Source of the DNA: Pseudoduganella lutea
GTDB taxonomy: Bacteria; Pseudomonadota; Gammaproteobacteria; Burkholderiales; Burkholderiaceae_D
Length of the DNA: 64,000 nucleotides
Assembly (NCBI RefSeq): GCF_004209755.1
Contig: NZ_CP035913.1
Coordinates: 4,774,001-4,838,000, forward strand
Reading direction: 5' to 3'
In this document: piece by piece, positions 9,901-18,961 of the stretch
How positions within the stretch are numbered: the first letter of the stretch is position 1
How the letters are laid out: the number at the start of each line of letters is the position of its first letter
The notes under the pieces: generated by a model
What the model was told of the DNA's origin: nothing
The model's database searches: none
Seen by the model: the letters and a program-made list of their open reading frames with translations, nothing else
Program-made: the position numbers and the translations under genes

Positions 9901-10053
9901 CAGAACGCCATCGGCGTGGGCGTGCTGGGCGGGATGCTGTCGGCAACGTTCCTCGGCATCTTCTTCGTGCCCGTGTTCTTCGTGCTGGTGCGCAGCATGT
10001 TCGCGTCGAAAGATGCGAAGACCGCGCAGCCGGCCGCCGGCACCACCGTATGA
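6913..10053 (+). CDS. RND multidrug efflux pump permease (AcrB/MexB-like, HAE1 family)
   Basis: A 1046-aa inner-membrane proton/drug antiporter, the full length for the HAE1 family. It begins [17 protein letters not shown], the standard first helix, and has two six-helix halves with two large periplasmic loops. The proton-relay Asp pair is visible in transmembrane segment 4 ([15 protein letters not shown]), and the family repeat [19 protein letters not shown] marks segment 10. It works with the adaptor upstream and the channel downstream to export hydrophobic drugs and solvents. The stop overlaps the next start (ATGA), which implies coupled translation. Substrate range cannot be predicted. 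Confidence 0.95.
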   Translation: MARFFIDRPIFAWVIAIVIMLGGALAIWGLPIAQYPSIAPPSISISGSYPGASAKTVEDAVTQVIEQKMKGIDGLRYMSSSSDSTGGISITLTFKSGTNPDIAQVQVQNKLQLATPLLPTAVTQQGLVVSKATKNFLLVLGFVSEDGSMNQADLGDYVAANVLDPLSRVQGVGDVTLFGSQYAMRIWLDPTKLTSYQLTPADVITAVQAQNAEVSAGELGGAPAVPGQQLNATVTAQSRLQTAEQFGAILLKTQTNGATVHLRDVAKMELGRENYATVARFNGKAATGIALKLATGANALDTAEAVKAKVEEMSKLFPKGMKAVVAFDTTPFVELSIEEVVKTLAEAIVLVFLVMYLFLQNFRATLIPTMAVPVVLLGTFAVLSALGYSINTLTMFAMVLAIGLLVDDAIVVVENVERVMTEEGLSPKEATKKSMGQISGALVGIAMVLSAVFVPMAFFGGSTGVIYRQFSITIVSAMVLSVLVAMIFTPALCATFLKPVEKGHHLTNRGFFGWFNRTFEKSTDKYQGVVAGMIRRRAPSMIIYAVLLAVLAVVFMRLPTSFLPEEDQGVLFTQIQLPTGATQERTLKTIEKVEDYFMNQEKANVASVFAVAGFSFGGNGQNTGIAFVRMKDWSERSGKENRVSAIAGRAMGALMQLRDSMVFSFAPPAVIELGNASGFDLQLQDVGGVGHNALMGARNQLLGMAAQNKALVGVRPNGQEDTPQYKVTIDQQKATALGLAVADVNRVLSVGWGSSYVNDFVDRGRVKKVFMQGQPDSRMVPEDLNKWFVRNNAGEMVPFSAFASGEWIYASPRLERYNGLSSVNIQGSPAPGVSSGAAMAEVEKMIAQLPPGIGYEWTGLSVEERESGSQTPMLYTISILIVFLCLAALYESWSVPFSVLLVIPLGIIGTVLATWGFGLANDVYFQVGLLTVVGLAAKNAILIVEFAKELQEGGMHVREATLEAVKLRLRPILMTSIAFGLGVLPLALASGAGSGSQNAIGVGVLGGMLSATFLGIFFVPVFFVLVRSMFASKDAKTAQPAAGTTV

Positions 10054-11477
10054 AAGTGAGTAGAAACATGACCAAGACCTTGATTACCCTGGCCGTGACG
10101 GCACTGCTGGCCGGCTGCAGCCTGGCGCCCGTGTACGAGCGCCCCGCGGCGCCGGTGACGCCGGCATGGCCGCAGGGCGACGCGTACCAGTCGACGGCCG
10201 CCTCGCCGAATGCGAAGCAGGCCTACGACGTGCAATGGCGCGAATTCATCGCCGACGAGCAGCTGGAAAAGCTCGTCGAGCTGGCGCTGGCGAACAACCG
10301 CGACCTGCGTGTGTCGATCCTGAATATCGAAGCCGCGCGCGCCCAGTATGGCGTGCAGCGCGCCGACCGCGTGCCGGGCCTGAACGCTTCCGTGGGCCAG
10401 ACGGCCCAGCGCATTCCGGACAACCTGTCGGCCACCGGCGACGGCTACATCACGCGCCAGTACACGGCGGGCCTCGGTATCCCGGCCTTCGAGCTGGATT
10501 TCTTCGGCCGGGTCAAAAACCTGTCCGAAGCGGCGTTGCAGCAATACCTGGGCACCGAAGAGGCGCGCCGTTCGCAGCAGATCAGCCTGGTGGCCGAAGT
10601 GGCCAACGCCTGGCTGACCCTGGCGGCTGACCAGGAACGCCTGCGCCTGGCGCAGGACACGCTGAAGAGCCAGCAGATCTCGTATGAGCTCAGCAAGCGT
10701 CGCTTCGAGGCGGGTGCCACGTCGGGCCTGGACATGTACGAAGCGCAGACCAGCGTGGAAACGGCCCGCAGCGACATGGCCGTCTATACCGCCCAGGTGG
10801 CGGCGGACCAGAACGCGCTGGCGCTGCTGGCCGGCGCCCCGGTGCCTGCCGAGCTGCTGCCGCAAGGCGAACTGCAATCGGTGACGCAACTGGCCGAACT
10901 GCCGGAAGGCGTGCCGTCCGAAGTGCTGCAGCGCCGGCCGGACGTGCTGTCCGCCGAGCGTTCGCTGCAGGCGCAGAACGCCAACATCGGCGTTGCCCGG
11001 GCCGCGTTCTTCCCGAGCATTTCGCTGACGGCATCGGCCGGCGCGGCCAGTTCCGACCTGTCGAACCTGTTCAAGGCGGGTGCCGGCACGTGGTCGTTCA
11101 TGCCCCAGCTGAACCTGCCGATCTTCGCGGGCGGCCGCAATCAGGCCAACCTGGACCTGGCCCGGACCAACCGCGACATCGCCGTGGCGCAGTATGAAAA
11201 GTCGATCCAGTCGGCGTTCCGCGAAGTGTCCGATGCACTGGCCCAGCGGGGCACGCTCGACGAGCGCGTGGCATCGCAGGCGGCGCTGGTGGAAGCTTCC
11301 GAGAAAAGCTACCGGATCCACGAGCAGCGTTACCAGAAGGGCGCCGAGTCGTACCTGAACGCACTGGTGTCGCAGCGCAATCTGTATGCTGCCCAGCAGA
11401 CCTACATCAGCGCGCGGCTGGCGAAAGCGTCGAACCAGGTGACCTTGTACAAGGTCCTTGGTGGCGGCTGGCAGTAA
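10050..11477 (+). CDS. Outer-membrane efflux channel lipoprotein (OprM/NodT family)
   Basis: Third gene of the efflux operon, 475 aa, a TolC-like trimeric channel subunit. It has a lipoprotein signal (LLAGCS), the conserved start of the mature part (LAPVYERP), and two repeated OEP domains rich in coiled-coil helices, including [16 protein letters not shown] and [25 protein letters not shown]. The frame overlaps the pump gene by 4 bp at ATGA 10050; a second in-frame ATG at 10068 (MTKTLITL) would give a shorter, more canonical signal peptide. A hairpin of the GTGTCnGACAC family lies 50 bp after the stop. Confidence 0.93.
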   Translation: MKVSRNMTKTLITLAVTALLAGCSLAPVYERPAAPVTPAWPQGDAYQSTAASPNAKQAYDVQWREFIADEQLEKLVELALANNRDLRVSILNIEAARAQYGVQRADRVPGLNASVGQTAQRIPDNLSATGDGYITRQYTAGLGIPAFELDFFGRVKNLSEAALQQYLGTEEARRSQQISLVAEVANAWLTLAADQERLRLAQDTLKSQQISYELSKRRFEAGATSGLDMYEAQTSVETARSDMAVYTAQVAADQNALALLAGAPVPAELLPQGELQSVTQLAELPEGVPSEVLQRRPDVLSAERSLQAQNANIGVARAAFFPSISLTASAGAASSDLSNLFKAGAGTWSFMPQLNLPIFAGGRNQANLDLARTNRDIAVAQYEKSIQSAFREVSDALAQRGTLDERVASQAALVEASEKSYRIHEQRYQKGAESYLNALVSQRNLYAAQQTYISARLAKASNQVTLYKVLGGGWQ

Positions 11478-11524
11478 CAGCCGGCGAGCCGTTGGCGTTA
11501 TTCAACCCAACGGCACTCAACTGG

Positions 11525-11580
11525 TGTCTGACACTTTTTCCGGATGCATCACCCGGAAAAGGTGTCAGAGACCGGTTTTC
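11525..11580. repeat. Palindromic intergenic element, GTGTCTGACAC type
   Basis: A 17-bp arm (11527-11543) pairs with 11553-11569 with one G-T mismatch, leaving a 9-base loop. Each arm contains TCTGACAC/GTGTCAGA, and the element ends with the CCGGTTTTC tail seen at other copies. It sits between the efflux operon and the convergent GNAT gene, so it could act as a bidirectional terminator. Confidence 0.8.
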
Positions 11581-11630
11581 CCAGCCGACGACCACATCGG
11601 CTGAGCAGTCAATCCAGCTGACCACCAACG

Positions 11631-12125
11631 TCAAGTCAACAACGGCGGCATCCACTCCATGCAGAGATACAAGCCGTTTGCCCCGTTGAGCGTGAACCCG
11701 CAGCGCTGGAACAACCGTTGCGCGCGGGTACCGGGCAGCACATCGAGCCGCACTGGCACGCGCATGCGCACACCCTGCGCCTGCAGGCTGCGCAAGAGCC
11801 CCAGGCCGATACCACGGCCGCGGCATTCGGGCAGCAGGCTGATGTCGAGGATGCGGATTTCGTCGGAACCGTAGTTGACGTGGAGGGCGCCGATGGGCCG
11901 CTCGCGTTCGACAATGACGGCGGCGTCCGCATAAGGGTAGAGCGCGTGCTGCTGGGTTTGCCGCGCACGGCACTGCAGGGCCATCAGCATCGCCTCAGCG
12001 CGGGCATCGCAGGCCCCCATGCGCTGGTCGGCGGTGCGGGTGCTGGCAAACAGCAGTTCCATGAAGGCCTGGTCGGCGGCTTCCGCCGGCCGCATTTCGA
12101 TCGTGCGGGAAGTCCTGGTTGACAT
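11631..12125 (-). CDS. GNAT family N-acetyltransferase
   Basis: Predicted acetyl-CoA-dependent N-acetyltransferase of 164 aa. The acetyl-CoA binding motif A is clear in ISLLPECRGRGIGLGLLRSL (R-x-x-G-x-G), and the C-terminal FQRCGFTLNG matches motif B. The acceptor is unknown. I choose the ATG at 12125 (MSTRTSR) because AAGGA lies five bases upstream; longer frames back to 12212 would run into the divergent TetR promoter. It is transcribed away from the TetR gene at 12250 and converges on the efflux operon. Confidence 0.82.
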   Translation of the reverse strand: MSTRTSRTIEMRPAEAADQAFMELLFASTRTADQRMGACDARAEAMLMALQCRARQTQQHALYPYADAAVIVERERPIGALHVNYGSDEIRILDISLLPECRGRGIGLGLLRSLQAQGVRMRVPVRLDVLPGTRAQRLFQRCGFTLNGANGLYLCMEWMPPLLT

Positions 12126-12168
12126 GGTCATCCTTGCGCAAGTAGCGGTCGTAGAAAATGATAGCATC

Positions 12169-12182
12169 CGTGCGCGCGCACG
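12169..12182. promoter_or_regulatory. Perfect 14-bp palindrome between divergent GNAT and TetR genes
   Basis: CGTGCGC/GCGCACG is self-complementary and placed in the shared promoter region. A simple GC alternation of this kind may arise by chance in GC-rich DNA, so it is only a candidate autoregulatory operator. Confidence 0.3.
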
Positions 12183-12249
12183 GGCGATCCGTTTGACAAA
12201 CCGGGGCCGCAAGCCAGCAGCCTAGCCGCCAGCGCCCCTGAAAGGCAGT

Positions 12250-12861
12250 ATGAGCAATACCGAAAAACGCCATCATGACCCGGAAAAGGCGCGCCATCGG
12301 CGCCGCCAGGTGCTTGACGCTGCGGCCGCCTGCTTCGGCCGCAGCGGCTTCCATGGCGCCAGCATGGCCGAGATCTCGAAGGCCGCTGGCATGAGTGCCG
12401 GCCATATCTATAACTACTTCGACAGCAAGGACGCGATCATTGCCGCGTTCGTCGAGGAAAACGTGGAGCGCGTGTCGGCACTGATTCGCGGCTTCGAGCT
12501 GACCGACGACCCGCTGCAGGCGCTGCTGGACGAAGTGCCGCGCGCCGTGCGCGACGATCTAAAACCGGAAACGTGGATCCTGCCGCTGGAAATCACGGCC
12601 GAAGCATCGCGCAACCCGAAGATCGCCGCGGTGGCGCGCGACGCCGACCGCCGCACGCGCATCCTGCTTCGCACGATCCTGAAGACCGGGCGGGCCAGGC
12701 ATGGCCTGTCCGTCGACGACGCCCTGCTCGATGCGCGGATGAACGTTATGATCACGATGTTCCAGGGCCTGCCCGTGCGCGCCGTGCACAATCCGGACAT
12801 GGACCCGGACATGCTGACCGAGTCGTTCCGCCTGGCGCTGCGTGCCCTGCTGTTCAGCTGA
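12250..12861 (+). CDS. TetR/AcrR family transcriptional regulator
   Basis: The 203-aa protein has the TetR N-terminal helix-turn-helix: ASMAEISKAAGMSAGHIYNYFDSKDAI with the typical IYNYF recognition helix, followed by an all-helical ligand-binding domain with little sequence conservation. The start ATG has AAAGG five bases upstream. It lies 0.8 kb beyond the RND operon and its own GNAT neighbour; TetR repressors near pumps often control them, and the pump promoter has a suitable 7-bp inverted repeat, so it is the best local candidate regulator (inference). The next gene (FAH family) starts 19 bp downstream and may share its transcript. Confidence 0.88.
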   Translation: MSNTEKRHHDPEKARHRRRQVLDAAAACFGRSGFHGASMAEISKAAGMSAGHIYNYFDSKDAIIAAFVEENVERVSALIRGFELTDDPLQALLDEVPRAVRDDLKPETWILPLEITAEASRNPKIAAVARDADRRTRILLRTILKTGRARHGLSVDDALLDARMNVMITMFQGLPVRAVHNPDMDPDMLTESFRLALRALLFS

Positions 12862-12880
12862 CATTCAACCGAAGGAATTC

Positions 12881-13588
12881 ATGACCGACTTTATCTTCCC
12901 GCCGCACGAAACTGCAGCGCTGGCCATCGCCGGCACCGACGCCCGTTTCCCCGTCCGCCGCGTCTACTGCGTGGGCCGCAACTACGCCGGCCACGCCCGC
13001 GAAATGGGTTCGGACCCGAGCCGCGAACCGCCGTTCTTCTTCACCAAGCCGGGTGACGCGAACGCCGTGGTGGCGGTGGCGCCGGGCAGCACGGCCGAAC
13101 TGCCGTTCCCGCCGCAGACGAACAATTTCCACCATGAGTGCGAACTGGTCGTCGCCATCGGCAAAGGCGGCGCCGACATCGCCGTCGCGGACGCGGCATC
13201 GCACATCTTCGGTTACGCGGTCGGCTTCGACATGACGCGCCGCGACCTGCAAAACAGGATGAAGGACGCCGGCCGCCCATGGGAGATCGGCAAGGCGTTC
13301 GATTTTTCCGCGCCGGTCGGCACGCTGCACCCTGCCGACACCGTGGCCGGCATCGACAACGCGGCCATCACGCTGCAGATCGATGGCGCCACGAAGCAGT
13401 CCGGCCACATCAACGAAATGATCTGGTCGATCGCCGAAACGATTGCCAACCTGTCCACCTATTTCACCCTGCAGCCCGGCGACCTGATTTTCACCGGCAC
13501 GCCCGAAGGCGTGGGCGCGGTGCAGCGCGGGCAGACGCTCGTTGGCCATGTGGATGGCCTGAGCGACATCGCTGTCCGCTTCGTTTAA
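12881..13588 (+). CDS. Fumarylacetoacetate hydrolase (FAH) family protein
   Basis: A 235-aa single-domain FAH-fold enzyme. These are Mg/Mn-dependent C-C hydrolases or decarboxylases of catabolic pathways, such as fumarylpyruvate hydrolase of the gentisate route. Metal ligands fit HHECELVV (E86, E88) and the Asp in GFDMTRRDLQ; the family end motif LIFTGTPEGVGAV is intact. The YCVGRNYAGHAREMG start is close to the fumarylpyruvate hydrolase/acylpyruvase type. Start ATG 12881 has GAAGGA upstream. Its stop overlaps the stop of the convergent sirtuin gene by 3 bp. No gentisate pathway genes are adjacent, so the substrate stays open. Confidence 0.87.
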   Translation: MTDFIFPPHETAALAIAGTDARFPVRRVYCVGRNYAGHAREMGSDPSREPPFFFTKPGDANAVVAVAPGSTAELPFPPQTNNFHHECELVVAIGKGGADIAVADAASHIFGYAVGFDMTRRDLQNRMKDAGRPWEIGKAFDFSAPVGTLHPADTVAGIDNAAITLQIDGATKQSGHINEMIWSIAETIANLSTYFTLQPGDLIFTGTPEGVGAVQRGQTLVGHVDGLSDIAVRFV

Positions 13589-14427
13589 AGCCTCAGGCGC
13601 GCGGCGATGGCCTGCAGGCCGTCGAGCGCGCCGGCCGCCAGTCCCACATCCTGCCTTGTCGGCACCTCCTGCTCGCGTGGATTGATCCGCACGAGCCGCC
13701 CGCCGCGCTGTATCACCTGCTGGCTGAAGTGCCGCACCGATGGCACCGCCGTGCCGGCCCCCAGCTCGATGACGAGGGGCCGCTCGACCTTGTCCAGCCA
13801 GCGCTCCAGCCGCGCCGCCTGCCGCGCACTGCGGTGCTCGATCCACCCCCAGTCGCCGAACATCAGGATGTTTGGCCGCGCCATGCCGCCGCAACGGGGG
13901 CAGTGGGGCGGGTCGTTCATCAGCTTGCACGCCTGCTCGTCTACCTCGGGCTTGAACGCTTCCGCTTCCCAGATCGTATCGCCGCAGGGCTCAAGGCATT
14001 GCAGGTGATGGATCGAGCCGTGGCACTCGTAGACCTGGTTCGCGTCGAAGCCGGCTTTCTGGAACTGGCCGTCGACGTTGCTGGTAAAGACATGGCAGCC
14101 ATGCGGCATGCGCTCTCCCCAGCTTTTCAGCAAATGAAAACCTGCGTGCGGGACCGTGTCCCGGTAGAGATGCAGGCGGTGGCCGTAGAAGCCCCAGGCC
14201 AGCACTGGATTCTGCTGGAACGACGACGGGGACGCGGCGGTCGTGAACGCGATGCGCGCTGCGCCAAGGGCAGGGTAGGCGCGCCAGAAGCCTTCGTTGC
14301 CCCGGAAGTCGGGCAGGCCGGAATCGACGCCCATGCCGGCGCCGGCGGCGATCAGCAAGCCGTCGGCTTGCCGCACCAGATCGGCGGCGCGGTCGAGTTG
14401 GGTGGCGTCGGGCAGGGTAGAGATCAT
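13585..14427 (-). CDS. SIR2 family NAD-dependent protein deacylase
   Basis: A 280-aa sirtuin. NAD-binding motif GAGMGVDSGLPDFRG at 29-43, TSNVDG at 115-120 (TQNID in most sirtuins), catalytic His136 in ECHGS, and a structural zinc site formed by Cys144, Cys148, Cys176 and Cys179. It should remove acetyl or other acyl groups from lysines using NAD. The sequence is of the bacterial type that is longer in the zinc insert than CobB. Convergent with the FAH gene with overlapping 3' ends. Confidence 0.87.
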   Translation of the reverse strand: MISTLPDATQLDRAADLVRQADGLLIAAGAGMGVDSGLPDFRGNEGFWRAYPALGAARIAFTTAASPSSFQQNPVLAWGFYGHRLHLYRDTVPHAGFHLLKSWGERMPHGCHVFTSNVDGQFQKAGFDANQVYECHGSIHHLQCLEPCGDTIWEAEAFKPEVDEQACKLMNDPPHCPRCGGMARPNILMFGDWGWIEHRSARQAARLERWLDKVERPLVIELGAGTAVPSVRHFSQQVIQRGGRLVRINPREQEVPTRQDVGLAAGALDGLQAIAARLRL

Positions 14428-14509
14428 CTCCGGATTCTAGCGTTCTCCATGCTCGCGCGGTGCCGGCAATCACTGCCGATGGGCAAGCCTGCTCTTGTGC
14501 AAAATGACA

Positions 14510-14539
14510 TGGCAAAAACTCAAATCCCTCTGCTATAAT
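14510..14539 (+). promoter_or_regulatory. Promoter of tRNA-Pro
   Basis: A perfect -10 box TATAAT lies at 14534-14539, 12 bp before the tRNA 5' end. The -35 region is weak: TGGCAA at 14510-14515 is the best match at 18 bp spacing. Confidence 0.6.
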
Positions 14540-14551
14540 CCGGGCTCTCGT

Positions 14552-14628
<77 letters not shown>

Positions 14629-14646
14629 GAAAGAATTAACGATAGG

Positions 14647-14670
14647 GGCCACTCTTTGGAGTGGCCTTTG
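14647..14670 (+). terminator. Terminator after tRNA-Pro
   Basis: GGCCACTC (14647-14654) and GAGTGGCC (14659-14666) form a perfect 8-bp stem with a TTTG loop, followed by TTTG. Confidence 0.75.
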
Positions 14671-14897
14671 TCGTTTACAACGCCAATTGATCGTCTGGCT
14701 GGAATTCTTGTGCTCTTCCACGTCGCAGCGGGTTCTCGCACACATACTCTGGTACATCTCTCTAGTCACAGAACTATTTTATTGTTACTGAGGTAATAGT
14801 TGTTGTATTATGATATCTATTCCTCATTTAGGACATGCAACTCACGTCTGAATGAGTGCTGAAATTTCAGAGAAATCGGACGATGCAGAAGGTAGTC

Positions 14898-15254
14898 ATG
14901 AAATCGAAGTTACAGATACTTCTGCTTGTATGGTTTGCATTGCAAGGGCTGGTAAACGGAATTCTAATCTCACGCGACATTCCTCAACCTTTATGGTGGA
15001 GTGTCGGCTCCGCACTGTTCAATAGCGTGGCAATTTTCTATTGGTACCGTGCAGACAGTGACCACCAGGGATTCAAGCGCACGTTCTTGATGAACGTAGC
15101 TGTTGTTGTGTTTTCAATGTTTGCCATTCCCTTCTATATAATTCGTAGCAATGCGCGTGGCCGGCGCTTGCGCGCACTGGGGCGAATGCTTGGATATTAC
15201 GGCTTTGCGTGCGTTGCGTGGCTGGTTGGCGGGCTGGCGAGCTTCTTGGTGTGA
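14898..15254 (+). CDS. Small four-helix membrane protein of unknown function
   Basis: The 118-aa product has four hydrophobic segments: LLLVWFALQGLVNGIL, SVGSALFNSVAIFYW, MNVAVVVFSMFAIPFYII and YYGFACVAWLVGGLASFL, with a basic loop (NARGRRLRALGR) before the last, which predicts inside orientation there. I choose ATG 14898 because AGAAGG lies five bases before it; ATG 14883 is also in frame. It is the first gene of the AT-richer stretch after the tRNA. No family recognised. Confidence 0.6.
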   Translation: MKSKLQILLLVWFALQGLVNGILISRDIPQPLWWSVGSALFNSVAIFYWYRADSDHQGFKRTFLMNVAVVVFSMFAIPFYIIRSNARGRRLRALGRMLGYYGFACVAWLVGGLASFLV

Positions 15255-15533
15255 TCGGCCTCTGTCTACGGCATTCGCAATGGCGCTGAAAAAATCGGCG
15301 TCAGTGTGGTTTGCTGTAAATAGCCTGCGTTAAGATGTATTCCCATCACTTGGGCCGATCTAATCGAGCATAATTCTCTGATGAAGCATGCGAATTTCTA
15401 GAATCATATTGGTCAAACGCGCCGCACGAGGCTGGGTGATCCGGTCGTCAGGCCTCTACTGAACAAACTGGAAACAGATTGCATCCCCAGACGTGTCGTG
15501 TGGGAATTGATTCTCGTGGGCCCGGGTCCACGA
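15255..15533. other. Non-coding gap; hairpin at the end of the MTase-HNH gene
   Basis: No convincing gene on either strand. At 15515-15532 CGTGG and CCACG flank GCCCGGGT-like sequence, forming a near-perfect hairpin 1-2 bases beyond the stop of the minus-strand gene at 15534. No T-run follows, so it is a weak terminator candidate. Confidence 0.4.
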
Positions 15534-17270
15534 TTATTTGGTCCTGGCAGCGGTCCGCTGCATTCCTGCCGCTGCAACTAGCTCCCAATCGCATAACCCC
15601 TGGTCCCGACCCAGCCTGACCCGATGCAGCTTCATCGCATCGATCACATCCGTAGTGCCCGGGTTATCAACTAGCAGTGGCAAGGTCTGCGCGGCTTCGA
15701 GAAAGAAGTATCGAGTTGGTTCGTCGCCCTGATCGAGGAACGCATTGGACCACCAGTCGACGATCCGCTCGCTGGCCTTGTCCAGGGCCCCCTGTGTGAC
15801 GAGCCGGTTGGATTTCTGGATATTGATCTGGCGTGCGGCGGGCATGAGGTTCCATGCATCGCCGCAAGGCCACGCTGCGAACGGAAAACAGTGGTCGACA
15901 TCGTATGCGCCGTTCAGGCGCGCACCCGACCACACACAATACACCGGCTTGCCCGCCGCGCGCAGGCGGTCGACCGCGGCCCGGGCAAAGCCGGTATCGC
16001 GGACCGGATCCGCCCAGGCGAGCAGCCGATGCGCCAGCATGCGCACGTCCGGCTGGCGGTTGGCGGAATAGCCTTCGATCAACCGCACCCATTCGGCCAC
16101 CAGCACAGGCTCGATCCACACGTTGTAGTGGCTCAGGGCCTGCCAGATCTCCAGCGGCACGCGAAAGTCGCCAAAGCTCCACAGGAACGCTTCGTCGATC
16201 ACCAGTTCTGGCGGCGTGGAAGCCTGGCGGCGCCGGACGATGTCGAAAATCGGATTGCCGCCAGAGGGCCAGCGCAGGTATTTCGCCGGCATGTCGCGAA
16301 TGATTTGCGAGATTTCGGACAGGCTCCGATGCAGGTGCCACGCCAGGTCTCCCGTGAACCGCGAGCCTGTGCGTAGTTCGACCGCCGCGATGGGGCGCAG
16401 GGCATGAAAATTGTCCGTCGTGAAGCCCGGGCCCGTGCCCAGCCGCGATGCCGGCATCTGCGGCAGCCCGCTTTCGATCAGCGGCTTATACATGCGCAGC
16501 CAGAACAGCGAAACAAGACCCAAGGGCACCACCACCGATTCCGCTTCATGACGGGCGAGACCCGCAGCGGTGTCGGCGATCCGGGCGATCACGCGCAGCA
16601 GCGCGATCTTGTACGTGGACGCCTTCTCGTCCATCAGGATCAGGTGGCGCAACAGGGGCAGGGCGCCGAGACCGTCGTCGGGAAGCCCCAGCACGACGTT
16701 CGTCCACGGGACCTCGACGCGGCCCAGTTTGTCCGCGCTGTCGGTGGCGCGCACGATGCGCAACCCGAATTGCTGGGCAAGTGCCGATAACTCCTGCAGC
16801 GACACCTCGTGCATCGCCCGCTCCATGTCGGGCGCGCCGAGCCTGAGGCTGATCGCGATGCGGCCGTTGGGGGCGAGCAGCGTGGCCAGCTTGCGCAATG
16901 AGCGCTGGCGGTCCGCCGGCGGAATGTGCATCCACACAGCGGACAGCAAGATAAGGTCGAACCGCAGATTCAGCCGTGGCACTTTGACGAGGTCCGGCAG
17001 GCTGTCGGACAGCCAGCGGATCCTGTCGGACGGATGCAGTTCCAGCGCCTGCGCGAGCATGGCGTCCGAAGGATCGACGGCAACGACCTCATATCCGTTC
17101 GCCGCGAACCACGCGGCATCGCGGCCGGAGCCAGTGCCCACGTCGAGCACCATTCCTCCCGGCGGTGGAAGCAGGTCCAGCAAGCTGGCATGTACCTCGT
17201 TGAAATTCAATGACTCGTACTGGGCCGCCAATCGGGCCGCATGTTTCTCGTAGAAAGGGATCGATGTCAT
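15534..17270 (-). CDS. Methyltransferase-HNH nuclease fusion protein
   Basis: The 578-aa protein joins two catalytic modules. Residues ~35-150 are a class I SAM methyltransferase (motif I VLDVGTGSGRDAAWF, then VVAVDPSDAML and LLSAVWMHIP). After a ~240-residue helical middle section of unknown function comes an HNH/His-Me finger at ~441-490: YCVWSG, then DVDHCFPFA (Asp-His), WNLMPA, and N-x3-KSNRL. The order Asp-His, Asn, Asn/Lys fits a metal-dependent nuclease. Modification and cleavage in one chain suggest DNA or RNA defence, but the methylated substrate is unknown and the methyltransferase half resembles small-molecule enzymes more than N6A/C5 DNA enzymes. ATG 17270 (MTSIPFYEK) fits the methyltransferase start; no strong ribosome site. 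Located in the post-tRNA island. Confidence 0.75.
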   Translation of the reverse strand: MTSIPFYEKHAARLAAQYESLNFNEVHASLLDLLPPPGGMVLDVGTGSGRDAAWFAANGYEVVAVDPSDAMLAQALELHPSDRIRWLSDSLPDLVKVPRLNLRFDLILLSAVWMHIPPADRQRSLRKLATLLAPNGRIAISLRLGAPDMERAMHEVSLQELSALAQQFGLRIVRATDSADKLGRVEVPWTNVVLGLPDDGLGALPLLRHLILMDEKASTYKIALLRVIARIADTAAGLARHEAESVVVPLGLVSLFWLRMYKPLIESGLPQMPASRLGTGPGFTTDNFHALRPIAAVELRTGSRFTGDLAWHLHRSLSEISQIIRDMPAKYLRWPSGGNPIFDIVRRRQASTPPELVIDEAFLWSFGDFRVPLEIWQALSHYNVWIEPVLVAEWVRLIEGYSANRQPDVRMLAHRLLAWADPVRDTGFARAAVDRLRAAGKPVYCVWSGARLNGAYDVDHCFPFAAWPCGDAWNLMPAARQINIQKSNRLVTQGALDKASERIVDWWSNAFLDQGDEPTRYFFLEAAQTLPLLVDNPGTTDVIDAMKLHRVRLGRDQGLCDWELVAAAGMQRTAARTK

Positions 17271-17485
17271 CAGCAGGTCGCTTGTGTTGACTGACGAGGA
17301 ATTGTAGTCCTGCCCGTGCGACCGCGGGTAAACAGGAATGCAAATGATGAAGTACTTGTTCCTGACAGGAGGCGCTGGCTGCCGATATCGATGCATGCAA
17401 AACGCATCCAGGCTCTGCCCTAATTGCGATCATGATGTTATTATTTTTATGATAAGTACCTCGGCTCAGCGCTAACGGGCCGCTA

Positions 17486-18949
17486 TTGCACTCTCATGGT
17501 CAGCTGACGCGAATAATCGAGGAGCAGGGCTTGGCACTGAACAATAAAGAAGAAGTACACTTCTGGCGGGAACTGGAGCGGGTCGAACAATGGCTGAGTA
17601 CAGGCGCCGGCGCTGCCGCCGGCCGCATCTATGACACCATGGGCCGGCCCGGCGAACAAACCTTCGCTAACTATGGCAACGAACTGGTGGCCAGCGTCGC
17701 CCGGGTCGAGCGAGTACGGCAGGCACTCGACCAATCCGGGTCGATGGCGAAACGGCTAGCGATGCAACAGCTGTCCGGTATCGGTCTTGACGATGTCTGG
17801 GACATCCTGCTTGCCGCATGCAAGGAAATCGCGCTGTATTATGGCGGCGCTGTCGTTACTGGTGCCGTCGTCGGCGGTGCGATCGGCAGCCTGGCTTTTG
17901 GTGCCGGCGCCATACCGGGTGCCGTGGTTGGTGGCGCAGCCGGTTCGCAGGTCGGTATCTGGGTGCTGACACTGCTGGGACTGAAAGAATTGGTCGTAGG
18001 CCTCGGTACCATGTTTCCAGCCGCGATGGAGCATTACGTGCGTGGCTTTCGCGAAGCGTGGGGCACCGTGCCTGATAACAAGAGCGATTTCGGAAATAGT
18101 GCCGCTCTGTCCTCCGGCAGCATCTCCGCCGGTGCGTGGCACATGGGGCAGGGCCATGTCATTCTCGTCACCGCAATCCTGACTGCGGTGGTGGCGTATC
18201 TCACGCGAGGTGGAGGGACTACTGCATCGCTGGCGCAGATGGCCCGGCAGAGCCGACAGCTAGGGGCGAAGTTTGCGAATTGGGCGGTGAAGAATGAGGG
18301 GAGACTGCTGGCTCATCCGCAGTTGCAGAGTCGGCCGAATAATTCGGTTGCAATGGCGATGGAGGAAGTACCGCCAAAGAGTAGGCATGGTGCGTCTGGC
18401 GCGAATGGCAGCAAGGAGGTCAAGGCTGCGGGGGCAAACAGGCCCGCACTGTCATTCGAGGATGCTTTGGTAGTGCGAGGAGATGCTTCCCGCGCTCAGA
18501 TCGTCCAAACAATCGGTGATGCGGCCCAGCCGTCGCTTAAGGAAATATTACGACTCGACCCAAATGCACGCGTTGGCTTTAGGGGAAGTCTTGTGGATGG
18601 GTTGAAGAATGATACAAAGCGTGGCGTCCACGGCGAACGCGTTGCATTTGATGGCAATGTCGCCACGAAAGATGGCAAGCCGTACACGGGGCCGCAAGGC
18701 TACGACGCTGATTTCTTTGTCGTGAGCGATGATTTGGCCGCTCAGTTTTCGAAAAAAACCTTTTTCAAGGACATTACTAAGCTGGACGCATCATTGAAAA
18801 CTACCTTCAATGAATTTGGAACTGCTATGCAGCGCAGCTCCGTACTTGGCGGGATGAAGACAGAAATCCCGACATTCCGGGTCTACAGCACGGCTGAAAT
18901 GGCGAAGAAAACGGGTTCTCAATACTACTTCTTGACACCTGGACAATAA
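17486..18949 (+). CDS. Polymorphic toxin with DUF6861-type delivery domain and NTase-like C-terminal domain
   Basis: A 487-aa protein. Residues ~100-245 match from memory the DUF6861 module of T6SS-linked toxins: DDVWDILLAACKEIALYYG, a glycine-zipper membrane segment (119-165) and a second hydrophobic helix (224-240, GHVILVTAILTAVVAYL). A linker with MEEVPPK (292-298) leads to a separate C-terminal domain (~325-487). That domain has FRGSLVDG (365-372) followed by YDADFFVVSD (406-415), a Gly-Ser then Asp-x-Asp order as in nucleotidyltransferase folds; toxin activity is inferred. Codons: no ATG, so TTG 17486 is used; TTG 17531 with GAGGAG upstream is an equally good start. The gene 12 bp downstream is the likely immunity gene. 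No VgrG, Hcp or PAAR gene is in the window. Confidence 0.75.
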   Translation: MHSHGQLTRIIEEQGLALNNKEEVHFWRELERVEQWLSTGAGAAAGRIYDTMGRPGEQTFANYGNELVASVARVERVRQALDQSGSMAKRLAMQQLSGIGLDDVWDILLAACKEIALYYGGAVVTGAVVGGAIGSLAFGAGAIPGAVVGGAAGSQVGIWVLTLLGLKELVVGLGTMFPAAMEHYVRGFREAWGTVPDNKSDFGNSAALSSGSISAGAWHMGQGHVILVTAILTAVVAYLTRGGGTTASLAQMARQSRQLGAKFANWAVKNEGRLLAHPQLQSRPNNSVAMAMEEVPPKSRHGASGANGSKEVKAAGANRPALSFEDALVVRGDASRAQIVQTIGDAAQPSLKEILRLDPNARVGFRGSLVDGLKNDTKRGVHGERVAFDGNVATKDGKPYTGPQGYDADFFVVSDDLAAQFSKKTFFKDITKLDASLKTTFNEFGTAMQRSSVLGGMKTEIPTFRVYSTAEMAKKTGSQYYFLTPGQ

Positions 18950-18961
18950 TGGATGAGGTTT

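Noticed and set aside
9474..11321. 615-residue open frame opposite the pump end and outer-membrane channel genes
   Set aside because: Antisense shadow spanning two real genes.
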